From positions 900,001-964,000 of the forward strand of contig NZ_CALYLN010000001.1 of NCBI RefSeq assembly GCF_944801835.1: 64,000 nt of DNA, read 5' to 3'. Position 1 is the stretch's first letter. The number at the start of each line of letters is the position of its first letter. Below are positions 16,754-26,912 of this stretch, in pieces. The DNA comes from Bartonella sp. B1099. GTDB lineage: Bacteria > Pseudomonadota > Alphaproteobacteria > Rhizobiales > Rhizobiaceae. A program made the position numbers and the translations under genes. The notes under the pieces were generated by a model. It saw nothing but the letters and a program-made list of their open reading frames with translations, ran no database searches and was not told the origin of the DNA.

Positions 16754-18010
16754 ATGACTTTAGAAGAACAAATGAAAGATATGGGGAAAAAAGCACGCTC
16801 TGCCGCTGCAGTATTGGCTGTTGCTTCTTCTGAGCAAAAGAACAATGCGTTGGAAATGATTGCTTTAAGCCTGGAGGCTCATTCAGATGAAATTTTACGG
16901 GCGAATTGTCTGGATTTAGAGAAGGCTGCTCAGAATAATTTGAAAGCCGCAATGGTTGATCGGCTCAAATTAGATGAGTTGCGTTTGGGTGCAATGATAG
17001 ATAGCGTTCGCCAAGTTGTTCGTTTATCTGATCCTGTTGGGCAGGTTATGAGTGCGTGGATACGCCCCAATGGGCTTCAGATAAGTCGTGTACGGACTTC
17101 GCTTGGTGTGATTGGCATTATTTATGAGAGTCGCCCGAATGTTACAATTGATGCGAGTGCTTTGTGCTTAAAAGCGGGCAATGCTGCGATTTTGCGTGGT
17201 GGTTCGGATAGTTTTCATTCTTCACATGCTCTTCATTGCGCGTTGGTACAAGGTTTAGAGCGCTCTGGTTTACCGAAAGATGCGGTTCAAATGGTTGACA
17301 CGACAGACCGTGCTGCTGTTGGGGAAATGCTCAAAGGATTGGATGGAGCGATTGATGTGATCGTGCCACGTGGTGGAAAGAGTCTTGTTGCGCGTGTTCA
17401 GTCTGATGCGCGTGTTCCAATTTTTGCCCATTTAGAGGGGCTTTGTCATATTTATATTGATCAATCGGCCGATTTAGAGATGGCACGCAATATTGTTTTA
17501 AATGCGAAGTTGCGGCGGACAGGGATATGCGGTGCTGTTGAGACAGTTCTCATTGACAACAGGGCATTAAAAAAATTTCTTCCTGTTTTGACTGCTTTAC
17601 AGGAGAAGGGGTGTGAAGTCCGTGCCACAGAAGATATTGCGTTTCTTCTGCCAGATATAAAACTAGCCTCTGAAGAAGACTGGTCACATGAATATCTTGA
17701 TGCTATTCTTTCTGTTAAAACGGTTGAGGGAGTTGAGGGAGCCATTGCTCATATTAAGCGTTATTCCTCAGGGCATACGGAATCGATTATTGCTGAGGAT
17801 ATGGAAGTAGTGAAGAATTTTTTTAATCATTTGGATTCAGCTATTTTATTACACAATGCGTCCACACAATTTGCAGATGGAGGTGAATTTGGTTTTGGAA
17901 TGGAAATTGGTATCGCAACAGGAAAAATGCATGCACGTGGTCCCATAGGTGTTGAACAACTAACATCATTTCAATATCATGTTAGAGGAAATGGTCAGGT
18001 TAGAGCTTGA
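16754..18010 (+). CDS. proA: Gamma-glutamyl phosphate reductase ProA
   Basis: 418 residues from ATG 16754 ([18 protein letters not shown]); the longer frame from TTG 16721 is unlikely. This aldehyde-dehydrogenase-fold enzyme reduces glutamyl-5-phosphate with NADPH to glutamate semialdehyde. Visible signatures are [28 protein letters not shown] and the catalytic cysteine in [15 protein letters not shown] (near residue 258). It ends with [22 protein letters not shown], the family's usual C-terminus. It lies 43 bp after proB and its stop overlaps the nadD TTG codon. Confidence 0.96.
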   Translation: MTLEEQMKDMGKKARSAAAVLAVASSEQKNNALEMIALSLEAHSDEILRANCLDLEKAAQNNLKAAMVDRLKLDELRLGAMIDSVRQVVRLSDPVGQVMSAWIRPNGLQISRVRTSLGVIGIIYESRPNVTIDASALCLKAGNAAILRGGSDSFHSSHALHCALVQGLERSGLPKDAVQMVDTTDRAAVGEMLKGLDGAIDVIVPRGGKSLVARVQSDARVPIFAHLEGLCHIYIDQSADLEMARNIVLNAKLRRTGICGAVETVLIDNRALKKFLPVLTALQEKGCEVRATEDIAFLLPDIKLASEEDWSHEYLDAILSVKTVEGVEGAIAHIKRYSSGHTESIIAEDMEVVKNFFNHLDSAILLHNASTQFADGGEFGFGMEIGIATGKMHARGPIGVEQLTSFQYHVRGNGQVRA

Positions 18011-18633
18011 AAAATCCATTTTTTCCATGGAAAGATCGTATGCCACATGTTGAAAGATCCAATGTTGTGGGTCTTTTTGGTGGTTCTTTTAATCCGCCGC
18101 ATGTGGGGCATCTTCTTGTTGCAAAAATTGCTATTCGGCGTTTGCATCTTGATCAGTTATGGTGGATGGTTAGCCCAGGGAATCCTTTAAAGGATTGTAC
18201 ACAGTTACTTCCTTTAGAGGAGAGAATGCGATTAAGTTTTAAACTTATTGACCATCCGAAAATTCGCTTAACAGCTTTTGAGCAGGCTATAGGGAGCAAG
18301 GTATCAATTGATACGATTTTGCATATTCTTACCCATTACAGTGACGTAAATTTTGTATGGATTATAGGGGCAGATAGTTTTACAACGATTCATCATTGGT
18401 ATCGATGGCGTGATATTGTCTCAATGCTTCCTATTGCAATTATTGATCGTCCTTTAGGCAATAAGTCAGCCCTCTCTTCTCCTATGGCACACATTTATCA
18501 CCAGTTTCGTTTAGATGAAAGAGAAAGTGAACGATTACCTTTTATAAAGCCACCCGTTTGGACTTATTTGCATGGCCCTTTATCTTTTCAATCGTCAACA
18601 AACCTTCGTTTGAAGAAGAATGATTTTTCTTGA
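18007..18633 (+). CDS. nadD: Nicotinate-nucleotide adenylyltransferase NadD
   Basis: 208 residues if translation starts at TTG 18007, which overlaps the proA stop (TTGA) and has CAGG about six bases upstream; ATG 18040 ([21 protein letters not shown]) is the alternative and removes 11 residues. The nucleotidyltransferase motif [16 protein letters not shown] carries the HxGH ATP-binding histidines, and FQSSTNLR is the C-terminal SSTxxR signature. The enzyme joins nicotinate mononucleotide with ATP to make deamido-NAD. The protein stops shortly after SSTNLR, a short tail I believe is normal in this order. nadD-rsfS-rlmH is a conserved cluster. Confidence 0.93.
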   Translation: MKNPFFPWKDRMPHVERSNVVGLFGGSFNPPHVGHLLVAKIAIRRLHLDQLWWMVSPGNPLKDCTQLLPLEERMRLSFKLIDHPKIRLTAFEQAIGSKVSIDTILHILTHYSDVNFVWIIGADSFTTIHHWYRWRDIVSMLPIAIIDRPLGNKSALSSPMAHIYHQFRLDERESERLPFIKPPVWTYLHGPLSFQSSTNLRLKKNDFS

Positions 18634-18742
18634 ATAATTTATAAGATTCTGCTTCTCTTTAGAGAGTTTTTTTTACATTCTACAACAATAAGGAAGGAAT
18701 ACTGATCTGAAAAACGTTGTACAAAACCACTCTTACGATCTT

Positions 18743-19147
18743 ATGCCCTTAACAGAAAAAAAAGTTTTTTCTGTTAAGGAGGGTCTTGAAATTATTCTCA
18801 AGAGTCTGGAAGATACAAAAGCAGAAGATATTGTTGCTATTGATATTCAAGGAAAGACATCTTTAGCTGATTATATGGTCATAGCTTCGGCAAATTCGCA
18901 GCGTCATGTATCTTCTATTGCCGATCATTTGTTACGCACTTTGAAAGACAGTGGGCAGAGGAAAGACAGTGGGCAGGGCTTTGCGCGTGTAGAAGGGCTT
19001 TCTGGAGGTGATTGGGTATTGATTGATACGGGTGATATTATCATTCACCTTTTTCGTCCAGAAATTCGTCTTTTTTATAATTTAGAAAAAATATGGATGG
19101 CTCCAGATTTAAGCAATACAAAATCGGTTCTCTTCGGAGATCATTAA
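18743..19147 (+). CDS. rsfS: Ribosomal silencing factor RsfS (RsfA/YbeB)
   Basis: 134 residues. The Iojap/RsfS domain covers most of the protein: DIVAIDIQGKTSLADYMVIASANSQRH, then GLSGGDWVLIDTGDIIIHLF and FYNLEKIW. It binds ribosomal protein uL14 and blocks subunit joining in starvation. Residues 67-78 read KDSGQRKDSGQG, which results from a perfect in-frame 18 bp tandem duplication (18943-18960 and 18961-18978, one base different). Relatives normally have one K..G segment before ARVEGL, so this loop is six residues longer than expected. It is one base from rlmH. Confidence 0.95.
   Translation: MPLTEKKVFSVKEGLEIILKSLEDTKAEDIVAIDIQGKTSLADYMVIASANSQRHVSSIADHLLRTLKDSGQRKDSGQGFARVEGLSGGDWVLIDTGDIIIHLFRPEIRLFYNLEKIWMAPDLSNTKSVLFGDH
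18943..18978 (+). repeat. 18 bp in-frame tandem duplication inside rsfS
   Basis: Two copies of GAAAGACAGTGGGCAGRG lie head to tail and differ at one base (A/G at the second-last position). They add six residues (KDSGQR) without shifting the frame. Confidence 0.95.
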
Positions 19148-19148
19148 A

Positions 19149-19631
19149 ATGCAAATTTCTATTTTTGCAGTTGGTCGTATGAAAAGTGGAGCGGAGCAAA
19201 AATTGGTTCAGCATTATTTGGATCGTTTTTCTAAAAGTTCTGGAGCTGTAGGATTTCATTTAAAAAAGTTACAGGAGATACCAGAAAGTCGTGCTCAAAC
19301 AGCATGTCAACGTATGGAAGAAGAGGGAAGGAGACTTATTGAATTTTTACCTGAAAAATGTCGATTAATTGTGTTGGATGAGCGTGGGGAGTCGATTTCT
19401 TCAGCTGCTTTTGCTGAAAAATTAGGGTGTTATCGTGATGAAGGCATTCGAGATGTCATCATTGCTTTGGGGGGACCTGATGGGCATAATGAACAAATAA
19501 GGAATCGTGCTGATTTTCTGTTATCTTTTGGTTTTATGACATGGCCACACCAAATTGCACGTATTCTCCTTACAGAGCAACTTTACCGTGCTGTAACAAT
19601 TGCAAGTCATCACCCATATCATCGTTTTTAA
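19149..19631 (+). CDS. rlmH: 23S rRNA pseudouridine-1915 N3-methyltransferase RlmH
   Basis: 160 residues. It is a SPOUT-class methyltransferase; the knot region includes LIVLDERGESISS, IIALGGPDGHNEQIR and the C-terminal signature LTEQLYRAVTIASHHPYHRF. It methylates pseudouridine 1915 in helix 69 of 23S rRNA on the 70S ribosome. The usual GGADG motif reads GGPDG here. It starts one base after rsfS, so the pair is almost certainly one transcript. Confidence 0.95.
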   Translation: MQISIFAVGRMKSGAEQKLVQHYLDRFSKSSGAVGFHLKKLQEIPESRAQTACQRMEEEGRRLIEFLPEKCRLIVLDERGESISSAAFAEKLGCYRDEGIRDVIIALGGPDGHNEQIRNRADFLLSFGFMTWPHQIARILLTEQLYRAVTIASHHPYHRF

Positions 19632-19742
19632 ATATTTTCGTTCAATTTTTAGCACTTAATTTATATATTTATTAATATAGTTTTAGCCGAAACCATTTAA
19701 AGCATCTTTCGTGTATACGTTGAGGTATCATGGTTTTTGCAA

Positions 19743-21011
19743 ATGAAAAAGCTTCTTCATAGAAAGATGCAATATTTATATGGGGAATGCGTGATATTTG
19801 TCATTCTGCTCTTGAGTATGTTTTTTTGCTTTTCTGTATCGCATGCGGAAGATACAATGAGGAGTACAGAAGTACATAAAGAATTGGGAGAAATTCGCCA
19901 AAATATTTCACTTTCGCGTGAGCGTGTTGTTTTTCTTACGCGTCAGGTTGAGCATTTAAAAAAAGATCAACGTGTTTTGAGTGATGCACTCATAAAAGCT
20001 GCTCAAGAAGAACGTAAAGTGGCAGATGATATTGCTGAAAGGGAAGAAAAGCTTAAAAAAATGATAGGAAAGCGTGTACAAGTCTATCAAAATTTAAAAA
20101 GTCGTCGCGCTGAATTTGCAGAAGTTCTTGCAATTTTAGAACGTATGGGCTTGAATCCACCTCCAGCTCTTATGATACAGCCAGAGGATGTGTTGGCTTC
20201 TATGCGCAGTTCTGTTTTATTAGGAACTGTCATTCCTCAGATGCAAGAGAAAACACGAGATTTAACAGAAAAACTCAAGGAGTTGACCAATTTAAGCAAT
20301 TCCATTACTATGGAATATACGGCGTTAAAGACAAAACTGCAAAGTCAAGCAGAGCAGCGGAAACGTCTGGAGCTTTTATTAGCCAAAAAAAACAAACTAC
20401 AAAAAAAATCAGAAAAAGAACTTACAGAACAGCAACAAAGAAATATTGCTCTTGCTAAAAAAGCGCAGTCTTTGGAAGAATTGATTTTAGAGCTTGACCG
20501 TCAATCAAAACTTAGCTTTGATTCATCAATACAGATACGGAAAAGTTTACAATTGCTAGAGCAGTCCAATTTTGAGAGCCGAAAAGGTTCTTTACTTTTT
20601 CCTGTTTCAGGAAAAAGAATTCGATATTCTCATAACAATTCGCAGATTACGCGTTTTGGTGAGACGATAGAAACAGAGTCAGGGGCTATTGTTATAGCGC
20701 CTGCGGATGCTTTTGTTGCTTTTGCTGGGCCATTTCGTTCTTATGGACAGTTAATCATTCTCAATGTTGGAAATGGTTATCATATCATTCTTACTGGAAT
20801 GTCGAAAATTAATGTAAAACAGGGGCAGTTTGTTCTTTCAGGTGAGCCTCTGGGTATGATGGGGATGCAATTTATTGCAAATAGTGTTGCATTGGATATA
20901 GGAAAAGCTGCTCCAATGCTTTACATTGAGTTTAGAAAGCAGGGAAAGCCTGTAAATCCAACTCCTTGGTGGCAGACTGAAAAAATGAGAAGGAGCCAAA
21001 ATGATTCGTAA
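19743..21011 (+). CDS. EnvC-like murein hydrolase activator (coiled coil + degenerate LytM/M23 domain)
   Basis: 422 residues from ATG 19743 (TTG 19737 is just upstream). A signal peptide with hydrophobic core VIFVILLLSMFFCFSVSHA ends near residue 38. Residues ~45-285 are long charged coiled coils (for example EIRQNISLSRERVVFLTRQVE). The C-terminal ~125 residues form a LytM-like domain (LLFPVSGKRIRYSHNN...GYHIILTGM...YIEFRKQGKPVNPTPWW). The HxH metal motif of active M23 enzymes is absent, as in EnvC, so it probably activates periplasmic amidases at the septum rather than cutting peptidoglycan itself. Its last 11 bp overlap ctpA, a linkage common in alphaproteobacteria. Confidence 0.88.
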   Translation: MKKLLHRKMQYLYGECVIFVILLLSMFFCFSVSHAEDTMRSTEVHKELGEIRQNISLSRERVVFLTRQVEHLKKDQRVLSDALIKAAQEERKVADDIAEREEKLKKMIGKRVQVYQNLKSRRAEFAEVLAILERMGLNPPPALMIQPEDVLASMRSSVLLGTVIPQMQEKTRDLTEKLKELTNLSNSITMEYTALKTKLQSQAEQRKRLELLLAKKNKLQKKSEKELTEQQQRNIALAKKAQSLEELILELDRQSKLSFDSSIQIRKSLQLLEQSNFESRKGSLLFPVSGKRIRYSHNNSQITRFGETIETESGAIVIAPADAFVAFAGPFRSYGQLIILNVGNGYHIILTGMSKINVKQGQFVLSGEPLGMMGMQFIANSVALDIGKAAPMLYIEFRKQGKPVNPTPWWQTEKMRRSQNDS

Positions 21012-22311
21012 AGTTATTCTTTTGGTCGCTGGGGTATTGCTCGGCGCCTATTCAATGGTTATGGTGCAGTCTGTTGCTGCGAATAATGAAGATAACGCAT
21101 ATAAAAAGTTGGCCATATTTGGCGATGTTTTTGAGCGTGTGCGTAAGCAATACGTTACAGTTCCAGACGATAAAAAGCTTATTGAAAATGCGATCAATGG
21201 CATGCTCACATCACTGGACCCCCATTCATCTTATTTGAATGCTGAAGAAGCTAAAGATATGCGGGATTCTACGAAAGGAGAATTCGGAGGTCTTGGTATT
21301 GAAGTCACTATGGAAAAAAACTTAATCAAAGTTGTTTCACCGATGGATGATACCCCTGCTTCAAAAGCAGGTATTCTCGCAGGAGATTTGATTTCAAAGA
21401 TTGATGATGTACAAACGAATGGTCAAACATTGAATGAAGCTGTTAATAAAATGCGCGGGGCTCCTGGAACGCCAATAACCTTGACAATTATTCGTTCTGG
21501 CGTTGATAAGCCATTTGAAGTTAAGATTATTCGTGATATTATCAAGGTAAAAGCGGTGAAATATCGCGTTGAGGGTGATATTGGATATTTAAGAGTTATC
21601 CAGTTTTCTGAGCAGACATTGGGTAATCTGCTGGCAGCGATTAAAGATATTCAATCTAAAATTCCTGAGGATAAACTAAAAGGTTACGTCCTTGATTTGC
21701 GGCTTAATCCTGGTGGACTTTTAGATCAAGCTGTTAATGTTTCGAGTGCTTTTCTCAATAAAGGTGAGATTGTGTCGACTCGTGGACGCAAAAAGAGTGA
21801 TGTAACGAGGTTTGATGCCAAGCCTGGAGATGTCACCAATGGAAAACCACTCATTGTGCTGATTAATGGTGGTTCAGCAAGCGCTTCTGAAATTGTTGCA
21901 GGTGCTCTACAAGATCATCGACGCGCAACAATTTTAGGGACGCAGTCTTTTGGTAAAGGGTCTGTTCAAACGATTATTCCTTTGGGTGAAAATGGCGCTT
22001 TACGTTTAACAACAGCACTTTATTACACGCCATCTGGTACTTCTATTCAAGGAACAGGAATTACACCTGATATTATTGTAGAGCAACCACTTCCTGAAAA
22101 ATATAAGGGTTATGATGTAAAAGTTGGTGAGTCTGCATTAAAAGGGCATATCAAAGGAAAACGAGAAAGCAATAAAGGATCTGGTTCAGCTGCTTTTGTT
22201 CCACAAGATCCTAAGGATGACATTCAATTGAATGAGGCTTATAAATTGTTACGGGGTGAGATGGCAAATGCAGCATTTCCACCGGATCCCAATAAGGATA
22301 TATTAAAGTGA
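21001..22311 (+). CDS. ctpA: C-terminal processing peptidase CtpA (S41 family)
   Basis: 436 residues. An N-terminal hydrophobic segment (ILLVAGVLLGAYSMVMVQSVAA) acts as signal or anchor. A PDZ domain spans roughly residues 95-170 (GLGIEVTMEKNLIKVVSPMDDTPA..AGI..GD). The S41 core follows with the catalytic serine in INGGSASASEIVAGAL (~293) and lysine in SFGKGSVQTIIPL (~319). It is a periplasmic serine protease that trims C-termini of envelope proteins. AGGAG sits six bases before the ATG. In Bartonella bacilliformis ctpA lies directly upstream of ialA-ialB, the arrangement seen here. Confidence 0.95.
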   Translation: MIRKVILLVAGVLLGAYSMVMVQSVAANNEDNAYKKLAIFGDVFERVRKQYVTVPDDKKLIENAINGMLTSLDPHSSYLNAEEAKDMRDSTKGEFGGLGIEVTMEKNLIKVVSPMDDTPASKAGILAGDLISKIDDVQTNGQTLNEAVNKMRGAPGTPITLTIIRSGVDKPFEVKIIRDIIKVKAVKYRVEGDIGYLRVIQFSEQTLGNLLAAIKDIQSKIPEDKLKGYVLDLRLNPGGLLDQAVNVSSAFLNKGEIVSTRGRKKSDVTRFDAKPGDVTNGKPLIVLINGGSASASEIVAGALQDHRRATILGTQSFGKGSVQTIIPLGENGALRLTTALYYTPSGTSIQGTGITPDIIVEQPLPEKYKGYDVKVGESALKGHIKGKRESNKGSGSAAFVPQDPKDDIQLNEAYKLLRGEMANAAFPPDPNKDILK

Positions 22312-22351
22312 GAAATGATATCGATAGCTTGTGCGCTTTTGAGGAATATAA

Positions 22352-22873
22352 ATGGATGCAGATGTTAACTTGAAGACTCTTCCTTATCGCAAATGTGTTG
22401 GAATTGTTGTCTTTAATCATGAGGGTAAAGTTTGGGTTGGGCGTCGTTTAATGACGCCAGCTCATGCGGATATTGACGGATTTTATCGTTGGCAGCTTCC
22501 TCAAGGAGGAATTGATGAAAATGAAAAGCCATTAGATGCAGCCTATCGAGAACTTTATGAAGAAACGGGTATTCGATCTGTAAAGTTGATTAAAGAAGCA
22601 CAAAATTGGTTCCATTATGATTTTCCACAAGAACTTGTTGCGTGCACATTAAACAATAAATATCGCGGGCAAACGCAAAAATGGTTTGCTTTCCAGTTTA
22701 CGGGAGAGCTTTCTGAAATTGTGATTAATCCGCCACCAGATGGCAATAAAGCGGAATTCGATCAATGGAAATGGATTGATCTAGAAGCCCTTCCTTCGAT
22801 TGCTGTTCCTTTTAAAAAGCATGTTTATATGAGAGTTGTCAGCGAATTTCGAGGTAGCCTTAAGTCATTATAA
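22352..22873 (+). CDS. rppH: Nudix hydrolase RppH / invasion-associated protein IalA
   Basis: 173 residues; GAGGA precedes the ATG by six bases. The Nudix box GGIDENEKPLDAAYRELYEETGI matches GX5EX7REUXEEXGU, with the RppH/YgdP entry YRKCVGIVVFNHEGKVWVGRR and WQLPQGGID. Enzymes of this group hydrolyse dinucleoside polyphosphates (Ap4A) and convert 5'-triphosphate RNA ends to monophosphate, starting mRNA decay. The B. bacilliformis ortholog is IalA, needed with IalB for erythrocyte invasion. The gene lies 40 bp after ctpA and 111 bp before ialB. Confidence 0.95.
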   Translation: MDADVNLKTLPYRKCVGIVVFNHEGKVWVGRRLMTPAHADIDGFYRWQLPQGGIDENEKPLDAAYRELYEETGIRSVKLIKEAQNWFHYDFPQELVACTLNNKYRGQTQKWFAFQFTGELSEIVINPPPDGNKAEFDQWKWIDLEALPSIAVPFKKHVYMRVVSEFRGSLKSL

Positions 22874-22984
22874 AAGCTATATGACTATGAGAAAGCTTTT
22901 TTTATGAAGATGCTTTATATGATATATATTATTTTATAGATGATAAATATTTTTCTCTTTTATGTAAAGAACAGGAATATAAAA

Positions 22985-23545
22985 ATGAAAAAGTTATTTA
23001 ATTTACTGGTAGTTTGTACTCTCTTGAGTATTTCATCTGTTGCATTTGCAACAAATTCAAAGCCTTCTGCAGCAAAAGAGGCAGCAGCGACATTGCCAAA
23101 TGGAGCTTCTTCTTTGACTGAAACCTATGGCTTGTGGACCATTAACTGTGGGTTACAAGAAGGGAAAAAAGTTTGCTTTATGCACCGTCAAGAAGTAAAT
23201 GAACAGGGGCGTGTTGTTGTGGCTATGACTCTTATTCTCAATGATGAGGGTGTTGTATCGGGTAATTTAACAGTTCCTTTTGGCATTTTGGTTTCTAAGC
23301 CTGTTCGTTTACAAGTTGATGAGGGAAAAGCTGTTATTGAAACCGGTATCCGGACTTGCGTACCGGCAGGTTGTATGGTTCCAGTCGTTTTTGATAAAAA
23401 TCACGTAGCAGCTTTACGTGCTGGAAAACAATTAAAGTTAGCGATGACAATTGCTGCTGCAGGTGAACCACCTTTGAATGATTTGTTTGTTCAGCTAAAT
23501 GGTTTTAGTAATGCCCTTAATCGTTTGACTGCTTTGCAGAAATAA
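22985..23545 (+). CDS. ialB: Invasion-associated protein IalB
   Basis: 186 residues from ATG 22985 (MKKLFNLLVVCTLLSISSVAFA, a clean signal peptide cut near residue 22), with AGGA eight bases upstream; ATG 22940 is in frame but would bury the signal peptide. The mature protein has the IalB layout: YGLWTINCGLQEGKKVCFMHRQ, then TGIRTCVPAGCMVP, giving four cysteines that probably form two disulfides, and NALNRL near the end. IalB is an outer-membrane or secreted protein that promotes erythrocyte entry in B. bacilliformis. A strong terminator follows at 23556, closing the ctpA-ialA-ialB unit. Confidence 0.95.
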   Translation: MKKLFNLLVVCTLLSISSVAFATNSKPSAAKEAAATLPNGASSLTETYGLWTINCGLQEGKKVCFMHRQEVNEQGRVVVAMTLILNDEGVVSGNLTVPFGILVSKPVRLQVDEGKAVIETGIRTCVPAGCMVPVVFDKNHVAALRAGKQLKLAMTIAAAGEPPLNDLFVQLNGFSNALNRLTALQK

Positions 23546-23555
23546 TTTTAAAAAT

Positions 23556-23591
23556 AAAATAAAAGCGGCCTTAAAAGTCCGCTTTTATTTT
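23556..23591 (+). terminator. Intrinsic terminator after ialB
   Basis: A perfect 13 bp stem, AAAATAAAAGCGG (23556-23568) paired with CCGCTTTTATTTT (23579-23591), with a 10-base loop. The T-rich right arm supplies the uridine tract. Confidence 0.88.
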
Positions 23592-23806
23592 GTGCGTATA
23601 GCCTGAACATTAAAACGATAAGATTTAAAATTAATCTTATAATTCTGTGCTTTTAAAGTTTTCAGATTATTTTCTGTTTCTTCTATTTTCATTGCACTAT
23701 TTTTAATTGAGATTTTGAAATATAAAACGATTATTCAATATACAGATTCATTTTAATAAAGGTTTTCTATACGCTTTTCTGTTTCCTTGATTGAAAGGGA
23801 TAACGC

Positions 23807-24100
23807 ATGGTTTATGCATTGCTTCAAACACTTGATTGGATTTTTGATCTTTATATTTATATTTTAATCGCTAGTGTCATTTTTTCTTGGCTTTATGTCT
23901 TTAATATCATAAATTCGCGCAATCGCTTTGTTGTTTTGATAGGAAACTTTCTATATCGCCTTACAAATCCCGTTCTAAGCCCTATCCGGCAGATTTTACC
24001 GAATTTGGGAACAATTGATATTTCACCTATTGTGGTGTTCATTATTATTTATTTTATTCGTAATTTCATGTGGCGAGCTTACGTAAATATGTATTTATAG
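23807..24100 (+). CDS. YggT family integral membrane protein
   Basis: 97 residues with two hydrophobic segments (about 10-30 and 72-92) flanking the conserved loop [31 protein letters not shown], the YggT signature. It sits in the inner membrane. Relatives have been linked to osmotic shock tolerance and to septum or thylakoid organisation, but no biochemical role is settled. The DUF167 gene follows by 22 bp, a pairing seen in many proteobacteria. Confidence 0.92.
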   Translation: MVYALLQTLDWIFDLYIYILIASVIFSWLYVFNIINSRNRFVVLIGNFLYRLTNPVLSPIRQILPNLGTIDISPIVVFIIIYFIRNFMWRAYVNMYL

Positions 24101-24122
24101 AAATATGATTTAAGGTAGATAT

Positions 24123-24437
24123 ATGTTTTATCAAGTTGATAAAAATAACTTGATTTTGTTTGTATATCTCATTCCCAAATCATCCGTTGACAAAATAATA
24201 GGGATTGAGTGTAGAGATGGTGAGAAACAATATCTGGTTATACGCCTTCGTGCTGTTCCTGAAGATGGAAAAGCAAATAAAGCTCTCATTAAATTTCTTG
24301 CGAAGCAGTGGAAAATTCCATCTTCTTCTATTTTTCTGAAAAGCGGTGCAACATCTCGCTACAAACAGCTTTATTTTTCAACACATTTAGAAGAGCTAAA
24401 GCAAATATGGCAATCCTTTAGAGGTTGTGACTCGTAG
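24123..24437 (+). CDS. DUF167 (YggU) family protein
   Basis: 104 residues matching the YggU/DUF167 fold: LFVYLIPKSSVDKIIGI, then LVIRLRAVPEDGKANKALIKFLAKQW and SIFLKSGATSRYKQLYF. The family is small, cytosolic and of unknown function. It is downstream of yggT and closed by a perfect hairpin terminator. Confidence 0.92.
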   Translation: MFYQVDKNNLILFVYLIPKSSVDKIIGIECRDGEKQYLVIRLRAVPEDGKANKALIKFLAKQWKIPSSSIFLKSGATSRYKQLYFSTHLEELKQIWQSFRGCDS

Positions 24438-24446
24438 AAAAGTAAA

Positions 24447-24478
24447 TAATAAAGCCTATTTTTTAATAGGCTTTATTA
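24447..24478. terminator. Bidirectional terminator between DUF167 gene (+) and ppa (-)
   Basis: A perfect 14 bp stem, TAATAAAGCCTATT (24447-24460) with AATAGGCTTTATTA (24465-24478), and a TTTT loop. It lies between convergent genes, ten bases after the plus-strand stop and 18 bases beyond the ppa stop. Confidence 0.88.
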
Positions 24479-24495
24479 TATTAAAATTGTTATAT

Positions 24496-25020
24496 TTATT
24501 TATTGCGTTCAACGGCTTGCTGAATGAGTTCATGCGCGAAGTTTTTATCACGCCACCCTTCAATTTTTGCCCATTTTCCAGGTTCCAAATCTTTATAATG
24601 CTTGAAGAAATGTTCAATTTGTTTGAGTGTAATCTCAGGCAGATCTGTATAGTCATGAATATTGATATAACGTTTTGTTAATTTTGGCGTTGGAATGGCA
24701 ATAATTTTTTCATCTTTACCACCATCATCTTCCATCATTAGAGCCCCGATGGGGCGAACATTGATCACACAACCAGGCATAAGTGGACGGGTATTACAGA
24801 TAAGTACATCAATAGGATCACCATCCTCTGAAAGCGTATGAGGGACAAAACCATAATTTCCAGGATAAACCATTGAGGTATGAAGAAAACGATCAACGAA
24901 TAATGCGCCCGACTTTTTATCCATCTCATATTTTATTGGTTGACCACCAAGAGAGACTTCCACAATAACATTAATATCTTCTGGTGGGTTTTTGCCTACG
25001 GGTATTTCCTTAATATTCAT
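24496..25020 (-). CDS. ppa: Inorganic pyrophosphatase Ppa (family I)
   Basis: 174 residues. It hydrolyses pyrophosphate to phosphate in the cytosol, pulling biosynthetic reactions forward. Family I signatures are clear: [41 protein letters not shown] (the D-x-D-P-x-D-V-L motif that binds catalytic metals) and [13 protein letters not shown]. Length is typical for the bacterial enzyme. AAAGGA precedes the start. It lies 65 bp downstream of typA on the same strand. Confidence 0.96.
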   Translation of the reverse strand: MNIKEIPVGKNPPEDINVIVEVSLGGQPIKYEMDKKSGALFVDRFLHTSMVYPGNYGFVPHTLSEDGDPIDVLICNTRPLMPGCVINVRPIGALMMEDDGGKDEKIIAIPTPKLTKRYINIHDYTDLPEITLKQIEHFFKHYKDLEPGKWAKIEGWRDKNFAHELIQQAVERNK

Positions 25021-25085
25021 AGAGATATCCTTTCTGGGATAGAGTGAGGCTTACAATCAAATATTTGACCAAAGAGATTATGAAA

Positions 25086-26912
25086 TTAGCTTGAAATTGA
25101 TGCCCGTGTTTTTTCAAAACGTTTACGTTCATTAGGATCAAGATAAAGCTTTCGGAGACGAATATTTTTAGGGGTAACCTCCACAAGTTCATCATCTTGT
25201 ATCCACGATAGGGCACGTTCTAATGTCATTTTAATGGGAGGTGTTAATTTTACGGCTTCATCTTTTCCAGAAGCGCGCATATTGGTGAGTTTTTTTCCTT
25301 TTAAAACATTGACTTCTAAGTCGTTATCGCGTGAGTGGATGCCAATAATCATCCCTTGATAGACTTTCACGCCTGCATCAATGATCATAGGTCCACGATC
25401 TTCAAGATTAAAAAGAGCATAAGCGACAGATTCACCGTTGTCATTTGAAATCATAACACCATTAACACGACCAGCAATATCTCCTTTATAAGGCTCATAA
25501 GCATGGAAAAGGCGATTCATAATGGCTGTACCACGGGTGTCCGTTAAAAGTTCAGATTGATAACCAATGAGTCCTCGGGTGGGCGCATAAAAAACAAGGC
25601 GGACACGATTACCTCCAGAAGGGCGTAATTCCACCATTTCACCTTTACGTTCAGACATTTTTTGTACAACAGTACCGGAATATTCTTCATCAACATCGAT
25701 AACAACTTCTTCTATTGGTTCAAGAGTTATTCCATTTTCACCCTTTTGCATTACAACACGTGGACGTGAAACACTAAGCTCAAATCCTTCACGGCGCATA
25801 TTTTCAATGAGAACTGCAAGTTGTAATTCTCCTCGTCCTGAAACGTAGAAAGAATCCTTATCAGCTGATTCTTCAATTTTAAGCGCGACATTGCCTTCTG
25901 CTTCTTTTAACAAACGATCACGGATGACACGACTTGTTACTTTATCTCCTTCCGTTCCGGCAAGGGGACTATCGTTGACAAGAAAACTCATCGTAACAGT
26001 AGGAGGATCAATTGGTTGGGAAGTCAAGGGCTCATTGACAGCTGGATCACAAAAGGTATCCGCAACGGTACCTTTTTGTAGACCTGCAATCGCAACGATA
26101 TCACCAGCACTTCCTTCTTCAATAGGTTGCCGTTCTAGACCACGAAATGCTAAAATTTTCGAGATACGCCCAGTTTCTAAAAGTTTTCCATCTTGCCCAA
26201 GAACCTTAACATTTTGATTGGGTTTTAGAGAGCCGGAATGAATACGACCTGTAATAATTCGTCCCAAAAATGGATCTGCTTCAAGAATAGTTCCAATCAT
26301 TCGGAATGGTCCTTCTGCGACACGAGGAGAAGGAACATGCCGCGTCACGAGATCAAATAAAGGTCCCAATCCTTGATCTTTTGGCCCCTCTGGGGCTTCA
26401 GCCATCCATCCATCGCGCCCAGACCCATAAAGAATGGGAAAATCAAGCTGTTCGTCGGTTGCATCAAGAGCAGCAAAAAGGTCAAAGACTTCATTAATGA
26501 CTTCATCAACGCGTGCATCAGGGCGGTCAATTTTATTAATAGCGACAATAGGGCGCAATCCTACTTTTAATGCTTTACCAACGACAAATTTTGTTTGTGG
26601 CATTGGTCCTTCAGCTGCATCAACAAGTACGATGGCTCCATCAACCATGTTTAGAATACGCTCAACTTCTCCACCAAAATCGGCATGTCCTGGTGTATCA
26701 ACAATATTAATTCGGGTATCTTTCCAAACGACAGATGTCACTTTCGCTAGAATTGTAATTCCACGCTCTTTTTCAATATCGTTTGAATCCATCATACGTT
26801 CGCTTGTACGCTGATTATCCCGGAAGTTTCCTGATTGCTTGAGAAGTCCATCTACAAGCGTTGTTTTCCCATGGTCAACGTGGGCAATGATGGCAATGTT
26901 ACGCAATTGCAT
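25086..26912 (-). CDS. typA: Ribosome-associated GTPase TypA/BipA
   Basis: 608 residues, the usual BipA length. GTPase motifs: G1 [12 protein letters not shown] (~10), G2 RGITI, G3 [15 protein letters not shown]4 NKIDR. EF-G-like domains II-V follow, ending in the BipA-specific C-terminal domain ([20 protein letters not shown]...[11 protein letters not shown]). It binds the 70S ribosome like EF-G and supports 50S assembly and stress or cold growth. The gene is followed at 65 bp by ppa. Confidence 0.97.
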   Translation of the reverse strand: MQLRNIAIIAHVDHGKTTLVDGLLKQSGNFRDNQRTSERMMDSNDIEKERGITILAKVTSVVWKDTRINIVDTPGHADFGGEVERILNMVDGAIVLVDAAEGPMPQTKFVVGKALKVGLRPIVAINKIDRPDARVDEVINEVFDLFAALDATDEQLDFPILYGSGRDGWMAEAPEGPKDQGLGPLFDLVTRHVPSPRVAEGPFRMIGTILEADPFLGRIITGRIHSGSLKPNQNVKVLGQDGKLLETGRISKILAFRGLERQPIEEGSAGDIVAIAGLQKGTVADTFCDPAVNEPLTSQPIDPPTVTMSFLVNDSPLAGTEGDKVTSRVIRDRLLKEAEGNVALKIEESADKDSFYVSGRGELQLAVLIENMRREGFELSVSRPRVVMQKGENGITLEPIEEVVIDVDEEYSGTVVQKMSERKGEMVELRPSGGNRVRLVFYAPTRGLIGYQSELLTDTRGTAIMNRLFHAYEPYKGDIAGRVNGVMISNDNGESVAYALFNLEDRGPMIIDAGVKVYQGMIIGIHSRDNDLEVNVLKGKKLTNMRASGKDEAVKLTPPIKMTLERALSWIQDDELVEVTPKNIRLRKLYLDPNERKRFEKTRASISS

